Shown here piece after piece: positions 15,795 through 22,592 of a stretch of 22,684 nt of DNA. A program made the translations under genes and the position numbers. Under the pieces are notes generated by a model. That model worked only from the letters and a program-made list of their open reading frames with translations. It was not told the DNA's origin and did not search any database. The stretch's first letter is position 1. Each line of letters starts with the position of its first letter. Source of the DNA: Arthrobacter sp. (GTDB lineage Bacteria > Actinomycetota > Actinomycetes > Actinomycetales > Micrococcaceae); NCBI GenBank assembly GCA_018260285.1, contig JAGLBH010000008.1, positions 1 through 22,684 on the forward strand, written 5' to 3'.

Positions 15795-16511
15795 GTGGCG
15801 GAGCAGATCACCGCAGCTGCCCGTCTCGTGGCCGGCGGCCCCTCCGCCGTCCGGGACGTCTGGCTCTTCCACGGGCTCGGATCCTCCGGGCAGGGCACGT
15901 TCGAGGGGACGGGCTGGCTTCGCGCCCTTCAGCCTCTGGCAGACGACGCCGACCGGCCCGCCCGCCTCTGGCTGCTTGAGCTGCCGGGTCACCGGGATCA
16001 CGCGGAGGCCCTGGCGGACCCTGCGTCCGTCACCGCCTCCGCTCCCTGGCTGGGCGACGCCGTGCGCCAGCTCATCGCAGAGCACTCTGCCCCGCTGGCC
16101 GCTGCGGACGAGCCGTGGACTCGCGCTGCCATCGGGTACTCCTTCGGCGGCCGCCTGGTCTGGGAGGCCGCAGACCTGCTCAACCGGGTGGTCATCGGCG
16201 GCCTTCCCCGCACGGAGCCGGACGCCGAGACCCGCTCGGCCGTTCTCGCCGCGGCGGGCCAGGACCCTGCAGACAGCCCCGCCCTGGAGCAGTTCCTCCA
16301 GTCGGTGACAGATCACCCCTTCAGCGGGGACGTCCCGCCGAGCGCTCCCTGTCTCATGGCCTACGGGGAGAAGGACGAGATCGCCGCAGACGCCCCCGAG
16401 CTCGCTGCGAGCGTGCCCGGGGCGCAGGTTCTCACACTCCCGGGCCGCACTCACATGAACGCCGTCTCGGCACGGGCCTTCAAAGAGGCCGCCCTCGCCC
16501 TGCTGGCCTAG
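15795..16511 (+). CDS. Alpha/beta hydrolase next to the lipoyl-domain gene
   Basis: 238 aa from GTG 15795, only 2 nt after the lipoyl-domain gene, so part of the same operon. Alpha/beta hydrolase fold: oxyanion HGLGSSG, ELPGH after strand 4, nucleophile elbow GYSFGG with Ser116, Asp194 in GEKDE and His220 in PGRTHMNA. The triad is complete, so it should be an active hydrolase, perhaps a thioesterase or an acyl-handling enzyme. From memory, some acetoin dehydrogenase E2 proteins (AcoC type) are one chain of lipoyl domain plus alpha/beta hydrolase domain; the two genes here look like that protein split in two. It is paralogous to the gene at 17893 (same length, shared TGWLR and GYS-G motifs). 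Substrate unknown. Confidence 0.88.
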   Translation: MAEQITAAARLVAGGPSAVRDVWLFHGLGSSGQGTFEGTGWLRALQPLADDADRPARLWLLELPGHRDHAEALADPASVTASAPWLGDAVRQLIAEHSAPLAAADEPWTRAAIGYSFGGRLVWEAADLLNRVVIGGLPRTEPDAETRSAVLAAAGQDPADSPALEQFLQSVTDHPFSGDVPPSAPCLMAYGEKDEIAADAPELAASVPGAQVLTLPGRTHMNAVSARAFKEAALALLA

Positions 16512-16527
16512 CGCCCCAGGGCGAGGG
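16492..16527. terminator. Hairpin between convergent genes
   Basis: CCCTCGCCCTG (16492-16502) and its complement (16517-16527) form an 11-bp stem with a 14-nt loop. It overlaps the end of the hydrolase gene and the gap before the convergent transporter. No T run on either side, so bidirectional termination is only suggested. Confidence 0.4.
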
Positions 16528-16533
16528 TTATCC

Positions 16534-17727
16534 TCAGGCCTTCGTGTAGGTGCCCTCCACGGCGTCGACGGAGAGGTCTCGACCCCGCGTCTCGCCGGCC
16601 CAGAGGGTTGCGAGCGCCGAGATCACGCAGAGCGCGATGATGTAGACGCCGATGAGCGCCGAGCTGCGGGTCGCCACGAAGATCCACTCGGCGATCATGG
16701 CCGCGAACGCGCCGCCCAGGATGGCTCCGATGGCATAGCCGATCGAGATGCCGGAATACCGGATGTGCGCGGGGAACATCTCCGCGTACATCGCCGACTG
16801 CGGCCCGTAGGAGAGGCCGAGGCCTGCGCAGAGCACCGCGAGGGCCAGGAAGTACAGGCCCAGGCTCTTCGTCTCCACGAGCATGAAGCACGGAATGACC
16901 CAGAGGGCGATCAGGGCGTAGCCGATGAGGAAGGTGTTGCGGCGCCCGAGGCGGTCGGAGATCGCCCCGCCCACGAGGGTGAAGACCAGCCACGAGATGG
17001 AGGCCAGGGCGGTCATGCCGATGACCGGAACCGCGTCCATTCTGAGGTACTTCGTGGCGTATCCGATGAAGTAGGCGATGACGAGGTATCCCGCGGCGTT
17101 GTTGCCCACGAAAATGAGGGCCGACTGGATGACGGGGCGTGAGTGGTCCAAGTAAAGCTCGCTGAGCGGCGCCCGAGAGCGGGCCTTCCGCTCGCTCAGC
17201 TCGAGGAAGACCGGGGAGTCCTCCACGGTCTTGCGGATGACGTATCCCACGATGATGAGCACGATCGAGAGCAGGAACGGCACCCGCCACCCCCACGCCA
17301 TGAAGTCCGCAGGACTCATCGCCGTCCGGAGGACGTACAGGAGGCTCGTGGCGAGGATCATGCCCAGAGGCACCCCGATCTGGGGGAAGGCGCCGAAGAG
17401 GCCGCGCTTGCCGAGCGGGGCGTGCTCCACCGCCATGAGTGCTGCGCCGCCCCACTCGCCGCCGGCGGAGAAGCCCTGCAGCACGCGGAGGAGGCTGATG
17501 CCGAGGGTGGCGAAGGCGACGACGCCCGCCATCGCCGGGTTGGCCTTCTGGGCGTCCGCCAGGAAGAGGGGCGTCAGCAGGGTTGCCGAGAGCTGGGCGT
17601 AGATGAAGAAGTCATACCACTCGATGGTGGTTCCCACGAGGGTTCCGGCGAGGACCTTCTTCTCCTCGGACCCGACGGACGGTGAGGCGGAGGCGGCCGA
17701 CGGGCCGGCCTGGAATGAATGGGCCAT
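16534..17727 (-). CDS. MFS transporter, metabolite:H+ symporter (MHS) family, apparently lacking TM2-TM3
   Basis: 397 aa, short for a family of about 430-460. It begins in MHS style (LAGTLVGTTIEWYDFFIYAQ). The later part is also typical: LQGFSAGGEWGGAALMAVEHAP, WGWRVPFLLSI, ISDRLGRRNTF and YAEMFPAHIRYSGIS. However AFATLG (71-76) passes straight into ISLLRVLQGF (77-86). Normally about 50 residues with two membrane helices and loop motif GxxxDRxGRK lie between; the loss is in frame. Ten rather than twelve helices would remain. AGGAGA precedes the ATG at 17727. Substrates of the family are organic acids, osmolytes or shikimate; its position beside a 2-oxoacid dehydrogenase suggests an organic acid. 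It may be non-functional. Confidence 0.9.
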   Translation of the reverse strand: MAHSFQAGPSAASASPSVGSEEKKVLAGTLVGTTIEWYDFFIYAQLSATLLTPLFLADAQKANPAMAGVVAFATLGISLLRVLQGFSAGGEWGGAALMAVEHAPLGKRGLFGAFPQIGVPLGMILATSLLYVLRTAMSPADFMAWGWRVPFLLSIVLIIVGYVIRKTVEDSPVFLELSERKARSRAPLSELYLDHSRPVIQSALIFVGNNAAGYLVIAYFIGYATKYLRMDAVPVIGMTALASISWLVFTLVGGAISDRLGRRNTFLIGYALIALWVIPCFMLVETKSLGLYFLALAVLCAGLGLSYGPQSAMYAEMFPAHIRYSGISIGYAIGAILGGAFAAMIAEWIFVATRSSALIGVYIIALCVISALATLWAGETRGRDLSVDAVEGTYTKA

Positions 17728-17759
17728 TATTTCTCCTGGCAGCAGAGGGCGCACATGAG

Positions 17760-17776
17760 TGATGTGCAACACATCA
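17760..17776. promoter_or_regulatory. Palindromic operator at the transporter promoter
   Basis: TGATGTGCAACACATCA, a perfect 7-bp dyad with a 3-nt centre, 32 nt upstream of the transporter ATG. It overlaps a minus-strand -10 candidate TATGAT (17778-17773), so a repressor bound here would block transcription. The shape (TGTG-n3-CACA) is common for GntR-type regulators; which protein binds is unknown. Confidence 0.5.
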
Positions 17777-17892
17777 TATACAGTCTGTGAGAAAGGTGGA
17801 AGAGTCCAATTTCTCGCTTCCCCGCCCGAATGTGAGAGATTCGTTAAGGCCTTCGCACGACCGCTGAGGCCGCGGCCCACAGAGAGAACACC

Positions 17893-18609
17893 ATGAACGC
17901 CGACTCCCCCCAGCCCGTCCTCCTCCTCCACGGCTTCGCCTCCACCGCCGAAGAGACATTCGGCCGGACCGGCTGGCTCAGGGTCCTCGCGCGCGCCGGA
18001 ATGGAGCCGATCGCCCCGGACCTGCCCGGCCATGGGAGCAGCAGCCTCCCTGCCCCCTCCTCCCGGGAGGAGCTCGAGGCGTGGGCAGTTCAGGAGCTGG
18101 AGAAGGCGGCCTCGCGCTACGGAAGTCCTGTCCGCTGCATCGGCTATTCTCTGGGCTCCGCCCTTGTCTGGACTGCGGCGCTGAAGCGCCCCGAGCTCAC
18201 AGGCGGCCTCGCCCTGGCGGGGGTTCCGGAGCACGACCACCTCGCGGATCTGGGCCGCGGCGTCGTCTCCCCCTCGACGGAGTTCCTCACGGGTCTCATC
18301 GCCCAGTCCGGGTCAGCCGAGCGCCTCGCTCCCCTCATCGCCGCGAGCGCCCGGGATCCGTTCTCAGCCCACCAGCTCATGGCGTCCGGGCAGATCCCGG
18401 CGGGGCTGGCGCTCGTCGCGGCGGGCAGCGAGGACGGACTCGCCCTGGCTCCGCAGGCGCTCGCGGACGCCGCCGAGGAGGCAGGCCGAAGCAGGCCCCG
18501 CGAGCTGGTCATCGAGGGGCGGGATCACATCACTGCTCTGACGAGCGGCCTTCTGCGGTCGGCAGCTGCAGCCGCCCTCGGCTCAGAAGGGCCTGAATCA
18601 GCCCGGTGA
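17893..18609 (+). CDS. Alpha/beta hydrolase, paralogue of the one at 15795
   Basis: 238 aa, starting MNADSPQPVLLLHGFASTAE with AGAGAG upstream. Oxyanion HGFAS, DLPGHGSS, nucleophile elbow GYSLGS with Ser86, Asp181 in GSEDG and His212 in EGRDHI form a full triad. It shares with the hydrolase at 15795 the same length, ETFxxTGWLR(V/A)L after the oxyanion loop, IGYS(L/F)G, and DPFS/DHPFS before the Asp strand; these mark a duplication. It is divergent from the MHS transporter and may share the operator between them. Function could be esterase, lactonase or thioesterase; sequence does not decide. Its last 80 nt overlap the convergent MFS gene, and its C-terminal tail (GSEGPESAR) is probably variable. 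Confidence 0.85.
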   Translation: MNADSPQPVLLLHGFASTAEETFGRTGWLRVLARAGMEPIAPDLPGHGSSSLPAPSSREELEAWAVQELEKAASRYGSPVRCIGYSLGSALVWTAALKRPELTGGLALAGVPEHDHLADLGRGVVSPSTEFLTGLIAQSGSAERLAPLIAASARDPFSAHQLMASGQIPAGLALVAAGSEDGLALAPQALADAAEEAGRSRPRELVIEGRDHITALTSGLLRSAAAAALGSEGPESAR

Positions 18610-19810
18610 CGAGCACTCCGACTCCGCCGGCCACCGCGACGAAGAAGGCGGCATGGCCTCCGTGCGCGTCCGCCAGCCTGCCCGCGGCCGCTGAAGAGAG
18701 GGCCGTTCCCGTGACGATGCCCGACCCCATGACGGTCATGACGGTCGCCAGGACTCCGCTCGGGCTCACCCGCCCGGCCGTCTCGAAGATCGTGACCATG
18801 CTCGGCCCCACAGGGACCCCGAGCAGCAGCAGGCAGGCCACCATGGCGGGAACGGTGTCGGCGGCCTGGAGCAGAAGCGCCGCGCCGGTCAGGGCAGCGC
18901 CGACGAGCCCCCAGCGCACGAGCGGGCCGACCCTGTGCGCCCACAGCGGCATGGTCAGCGCGAAGACCGCCGAAGTCAGGGACATGGCCCCGTAGAGCAG
19001 GCCCGTGGCGCCCGGAATGCCGCGCGCTGTGGCGAAGGGCAGCAGCGCGGTGAGGGTCCCGCCGAAGATCGTTCCCATGGAGACCATGCCCAGGGCGCAG
19101 ACCGCGATCATGGCCGCCGCGCGGGAGGTGAGCGGGGTGTGCTCCGGGCGGACGTCGTCGGCATGAACCGGCGGAAGGGATCGGATGAAGAGCCCGACGG
19201 CGACGACGACAGCCGCTGCGGAGAAGACGAGCGGCGCGGCCGGGGCCAGCGTGCTCGCAAGGACCCCCACGAGGACAGGGCCGATGACGAAGGACAGCTC
19301 GTCCACCGTGCTCTCGAAGGACATGGCCGTGGTCATGCGGGCGTCCGTTCCGAACTTGCGACGCCAGACCACCCTCGCCACCGCGCCGACCTGGGGGCAG
19401 CTGGCCCCGATGAGGGCGGCCAGGCCGAGCAGCAGGGCATCCGCCCCGGGGAGAGACCCTGCTCCTTCGGAGCTGGCCACCAGGGACGGCGCGAAGAGGA
19501 CGAAGGCCGCGAATGCCGCACCCTGAACGAGCGCGAACACGCCGAGGAGCATGCGCGGGCCGTAGCGGTCCACGAGCCGGCCGAAGACGGGCGCGCCCAG
19601 AGCCGAGCCGATGCCCACGGCACCCGAGGCGAGTCCCGCGCGGGAGAAGTCCGCCCCGACCGCCGGGAGGTAGGTGAGCACCGCCACCGCCATCATCGCC
19701 TGGGGGACTCTGCCCACTGCGGCGCTGGCCAGAAAGCCGGTCGAGACGGCCTGGGTCAAGGCCTTCCACCCCGTCTGCTCGTGGGGGGACGGGGTCTGGC
19801 TCTGGGGCAC
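18530..19810 (-). CDS. Major facilitator superfamily transporter, exporter-like
   Basis: 426 aa from the GTG at 19810, with GGAAAGG about 7 nt upstream. An in-frame ATG at 19906 exists but would add a basic, non-conserved segment and run into the divergent gene. Twelve predicted membrane segments. Motif A is intact in loop 2-3 (GRLVDRYGPRMLLG), unlike the MHS protein nearby. VWRRKFGTDARMTTAMSFES, then TVDELSFVIGPVLVG, match an actinobacterial group of MFS_1 proteins of unknown substrate. A central loop (about 210-220, LPPVHADDVRPEHTPL) joins the two halves. Its 3' end overlaps the hydrolase gene by 80 nt in convergent orientation; that overlap encodes its last helix end and a hydrophilic tail. 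Confidence 0.88.
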   Translation of the reverse strand: MPQSQTPSPHEQTGWKALTQAVSTGFLASAAVGRVPQAMMAVAVLTYLPAVGADFSRAGLASGAVGIGSALGAPVFGRLVDRYGPRMLLGVFALVQGAAFAAFVLFAPSLVASSEGAGSLPGADALLLGLAALIGASCPQVGAVARVVWRRKFGTDARMTTAMSFESTVDELSFVIGPVLVGVLASTLAPAAPLVFSAAAVVVAVGLFIRSLPPVHADDVRPEHTPLTSRAAAMIAVCALGMVSMGTIFGGTLTALLPFATARGIPGATGLLYGAMSLTSAVFALTMPLWAHRVGPLVRWGLVGAALTGAALLLQAADTVPAMVACLLLLGVPVGPSMVTIFETAGRVSPSGVLATVMTVMGSGIVTGTALSSAAAGRLADAHGGHAAFFVAVAGGVGVLVTGLIQALLSRGRLQLPTAEGRSSEQ

Positions 19811-19891
19811 GCAGGCGCCTTTCCATGGGTCGGGAGTGGCTGATCGCCAGCATCCCATCATGTCACGGAGCCGTCGAGGCCGCAGAAACGA

Positions 19892-19897
19892 TAGCCT
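19892..19897 (+). promoter_or_regulatory. -10 box of the 274-aa gene, leaderless start
   Basis: TAGCCT, 7 nt before the ATG at 19905; no Shine-Dalgarno and no clear -35. This also argues against any start further upstream. Confidence 0.4.
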
Positions 19898-19904
19898 GTC
19901 AAGC

Positions 19905-20729
19905 ATGAACCCCTCACTGTTCGCGCCCTGTCCGCTGACCGCTCCAGCCGCCCTCATTCACGCCGCCGGTGCAGATGCTGTCGCGGAGGTTCTCGAGTGG
20001 GCCAACGGCGGCGTCGGGGCCGACCAGGCCGCTTGCGCGTGGCTCGCACAGCTCCGGCTGGGGGCGGCCCTGGGCATGCCCGTGACCTCCAGCGCTCCCC
20101 CGCAGCTGCCTCGGCCTTTTGACGACGACGTCGCTCGCGCTCTCCGCGAGGCGCAGCCCGCCGAGCGGGAGCAGGTCTCCCCCGGCGCCGTGGCTGAGCT
20201 GTTCCCCCGCTGGGCGGAGTCCCTCCGAGCGGACCGCATGGGAACCCGCTCTCACCCCCTCACAGCCGTCGAGCTGGATCCGGAGCTGACCGATGACGCC
20301 GCCCTCCTCCGGGCGCTGCCCCTGGCCTTCATCGAGCATCTTGACCCCGAGACGATCTATGCCATGGCGCTCGAGAACGCGGCCGTCTCCGTCAGCCGGG
20401 TCGACGAGCAGCACCTCACGGCCGCCCGCGTGGCGACCCTCGCCTCGGCCCTGTCCGCCGGTCATCCGGGGCAGATCGTCACCAGCGCGCCGCGCGGTGC
20501 CTCCCTCTCCACACCCCTGGCCCGCGACGAGGCGACGAAGCACCTTCCCTCAGGCCGCCTGCTCGAGGTCTGCGGACCTGATGCAGCCCCGGCGGCGTTC
20601 GACGCGTGGCTCTCCCGCCACCGGGCTCCGGAGGGCGACTCCGCCAGCCGGGCAGTCCTTGAGGGAGTGCTGCGGCCGGCCCTCCAGCGGCTTGAGAGCG
20701 CGGTCAACCCGGGAACAGCACCGCGCTGA
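19905..20729 (+). CDS. Hypothetical protein, 274 aa, Ala/Leu-rich
   Basis: I do not recognise this protein. From the ATG at 19905 (MNPSLFAPCPLTAPAALIHA) it is 274 aa, soluble, mostly helical, with no signal peptide or clear transmembrane segment. Parts that look structured are AADVLEWANGG-like helices near the N-terminus, an acidic middle (ELDPELTDDAALLRALPLAFIEHLDPETIYAM) and a C-terminal FDAWLSRHR. No catalytic motif is apparent. Codon use matches neighbours, so it is a real gene. The frame is open further upstream (to 19674), but that part lies antisense to the MFS gene. It is divergent from the MFS gene (94 bp apart) and convergent with the exonuclease gene, 20 bp away. Confidence 0.75.
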   Translation: MNPSLFAPCPLTAPAALIHAAGADAVAEVLEWANGGVGADQAACAWLAQLRLGAALGMPVTSSAPPQLPRPFDDDVARALREAQPAEREQVSPGAVAELFPRWAESLRADRMGTRSHPLTAVELDPELTDDAALLRALPLAFIEHLDPETIYAMALENAAVSVSRVDEQHLTAARVATLASALSAGHPGQIVTSAPRGASLSTPLARDEATKHLPSGRLLEVCGPDAAPAAFDAWLSRHRAPEGDSASRAVLEGVLRPALQRLESAVNPGTAPR

Positions 20730-20749
20730 GTGGAGCGTGCGCGCCGGGC

Positions 20750-21781
20750 CTATGCCCCATGCGGAGGCCAGCTGCCCCCGACGCACTGCATGAACTCGCC
20801 CTCCGTGACGATCTCGATCTCCATGCCGCGCGACTGGAGCCGCCGCACCTTCTCGAGGGTTGACGATCGAAAGCCGCCCGGCTGACGGACATCGTCTGCC
20901 TCGAATCCCCCGCCGACCACGAGCACGTTCGTGCTCGCCGTGAGCACTGCCGCCGGCTGAGCCCCGCACTGTGCCGCCCGACGCCAGGCCTCGGCGCGCG
21001 TGAGACCGAGCGGCCCGGTGAAGAGCACGCGCTTGCCCCAGAGGGGGTTGCCCCGATCCGCCTCGGGGTTGGGGCGCACCTCGTCGAGCGGCGGCAGCGC
21101 CGGGCGGGGGTCGACGTCCTCGGACACAGGACGGTCCACCCAGCCTCCGCGGGCATCCCTCATCCGCTCGATCGCCTCCCGGGTCTGCTCGGAGACCCCT
21201 TCTGAGGGGTCGTAGGGATGGAATGCGGAGAGCGGAACGCCCAAAGCCGCGACGGCAGACGGAAAATCCCGTCCCCCCGCGTCGCTGAGCGAGGCGAGGA
21301 CGACGGCGGCGCACGCGCGAGCGTCGTGGAGCGCATCGTGATGGTGGCTCATGGGTGCGCCCGCTGCCTCCGCGGCGAAGGGCAGCGCATGGGAGAGCAG
21401 ACTGAAGGTCTTCCGCGACATCTGGACCGAGCAGGCATACGCGTGGCCCCGCAGCGGCACCTCAGCGGCCTCGGCGGCGGCGCGGAGCACGCCCATGTCG
21501 AAGGCCGCGTTGTGCGCTGCGAGCGGCAGATCTCCGGCGAACTCCTCGATGAGGGCCGCCGCCTCCGAGAATTCGGGGGCGTTCGTCACATCAGACGGCC
21601 GGATGCCGTGGATCCGGACGTTGCGATAGTCAAAGGCGCGAACGGGAGCAGGCGGCCTGATGAGCGTCTGAAACTCCTCGACCACCCGGCCGGCCTGCAC
21701 TTTGACGAGGCCGACGGCGCAGGGGGATCCCCGAAATCCGTTGGCCGTCTCAAAGTCGATCGCCACAAAATCCAGGCTCAT
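20750..21781 (-). CDS. DEDDh 3'-5' exonuclease with C-terminal BRCT domain
   Basis: 343 aa from the ATG at 21781. The N-terminal exonuclease domain (about 1-165) resembles the DNA polymerase III epsilon subunit: DFETAN with Asp9/Glu11 (ExoI), HNAAFD with Asp95 (ExoII) and HDALHDA with His148/Asp153 (ExoIII). A linker rich in Pro and charged residues (about 190-245) leads to a BRCT domain (about 247-335: GKRVLFTGPLGLTRAEAWRR, TNVLVVGG). Exonuclease plus BRCT proteins are seen in many actinobacteria and are thought to act in DNA repair or proofreading. The open frame continues far upstream but antisense to the dedA gene. A TAGGAT box 7 nt before the ATG suggests a leaderless mRNA. Confidence 0.93.
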   Translation of the reverse strand: MSLDFVAIDFETANGFRGSPCAVGLVKVQAGRVVEEFQTLIRPPAPVRAFDYRNVRIHGIRPSDVTNAPEFSEAAALIEEFAGDLPLAAHNAAFDMGVLRAAAEAAEVPLRGHAYACSVQMSRKTFSLLSHALPFAAEAAGAPMSHHHDALHDARACAAVVLASLSDAGGRDFPSAVAALGVPLSAFHPYDPSEGVSEQTREAIERMRDARGGWVDRPVSEDVDPRPALPPLDEVRPNPEADRGNPLWGKRVLFTGPLGLTRAEAWRRAAQCGAQPAAVLTASTNVLVVGGGFEADDVRQPGGFRSSTLEKVRRLQSRGMEIEIVTEGEFMQCVGGSWPPHGA

Positions 21782-21788
21782 TGGCCCT

Positions 21789-21838
21789 ATCCTACAAGCG
21801 GTTCCCAGGATCGCCTCAGAGGAACCGCGTATCCTGGG
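21789..21838. promoter_or_regulatory. Divergent exonuclease/dedA promoter region with inverted repeat
   Basis: A minus-strand TAGGAT (21794-21789) lies 7 nt before the exonuclease ATG, and a plus-strand TATCCT (21830-21835) lies 6 nt before the dedA GTG. CCCAGGAT (21804-21811) and ATCCTGGG (21831-21838) form an 8-bp inverted repeat, 19 nt apart, overlapping the dedA -10 box. It could be an operator or a chance dyad. Confidence 0.4.
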
Positions 21839-21841
21839 CAG

Positions 21842-22513
21842 GTGCATCTGACTTCTCTCTCCATCCCCCTTGCCTCTTTCCTCCCCTCCTGGCTGGACCC
21901 CCAGGTCTTCCTCGCAGACCCCGCGCTCGGCCCCTGGGTGGTGCTCGTGATTCTGGGCATCGTCTTCGCAGAGACCGGCCTCCTGGTCGGGTTCTTCCTT
22001 CCCGGAGACTCGATGCTCTTCACGGCAGGCCTCCTCGTGGCCACGGGCACGATCCAGGTGAATATCTTCCTTCTGGCGTTCCTCGTCTTCCTGGCCGCCT
22101 TCGCCGGCGACCAGGTCGGCTACACGATCGGCAAGAAGGCCGGTCCTGCGATCTTCACCAAGGAAGACTCCCTTTTCTTCCGCCGCGAGCACGTCGAGAA
22201 GGCGCATGACTTCTTCGAGAAGCACGGCGGCAAGTCCGTCATCCTCGCGCGCTTCGTGCCGATCGTTCGGACCTTCACCCCGGTCATCGCCGGTGTGGCC
22301 CATATGGAGCGCTCCACCTTCGTCAAGTTCAACATCGTGGGCGCCGCTCTCTGGGGCGTGGGCGTGACGATGCTCGGCTGGATCCTCGGGGACCGTTTCC
22401 CGTTCGTCCGGAACAACCTGGACATGATCTTCCTCATCATCGTCTTCGTCTCCGTGCTGCCCATCGTCTTCGAGGTCGTCAAGGCGCGCCGGTCGGGCCA
22501 CAAGAACCGCTAG
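21842..22513 (+). CDS. DedA family membrane protein
   Basis: 223 aa from GTG 21842; a leaderless start is likely because TATCCT lies 6 nt upstream. DedA (SNARE-associated/VTT) family inner membrane protein; members are linked to membrane potential and polyprenyl-phosphate lipid flipping. Key motifs are FAETGLLVGFFLPGDSML (about 40-57), GDQVGYTIGKKAGPAIF and ARFVPIVRTFTPVIAGVAHME, the last with the conserved Arg pair and Gly. About five or six hydrophobic segments, ending in a long C-terminal helix (DMIFLIIVFVSVLPIVFEVV) and a basic tail. It is divergent from the exonuclease gene. Downstream lies an IS30-type element. Confidence 0.93.
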   Translation: MHLTSLSIPLASFLPSWLDPQVFLADPALGPWVVLVILGIVFAETGLLVGFFLPGDSMLFTAGLLVATGTIQVNIFLLAFLVFLAAFAGDQVGYTIGKKAGPAIFTKEDSLFFRREHVEKAHDFFEKHGGKSVILARFVPIVRTFTPVIAGVAHMERSTFVKFNIVGAALWGVGVTMLGWILGDRFPFVRNNLDMIFLIIVFVSVLPIVFEVVKARRSGHKNR

Positions 22514-22592
22514 GCCACGGCAGGCGTCACCAACCCGCTGAGCTTCACCTGCCGACTCAACCGAGAGAACGCGGCGTTCTGATTGGGCGGTG
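22514..22592. mobile_element. Probable IS30-type element end between dedA and the transposase stop
   Basis: This stretch lies between the dedA stop codon and the transposase stop codon and must contain one end of the element. A perfect dyad AGAACGC-G-GCGTTCT occurs at 22566-22580. I cannot define the terminal inverted repeat because the other end is outside the window. Confidence 0.4.

Noticed and set aside
15793..16511. Frameshifted remainder of a full-length E2 after the lipoyl domain
   Set aside because: No frame downstream shows an E3-binding domain or the HxxxDG acyltransferase motif; a well-formed alpha/beta hydrolase fills the space.
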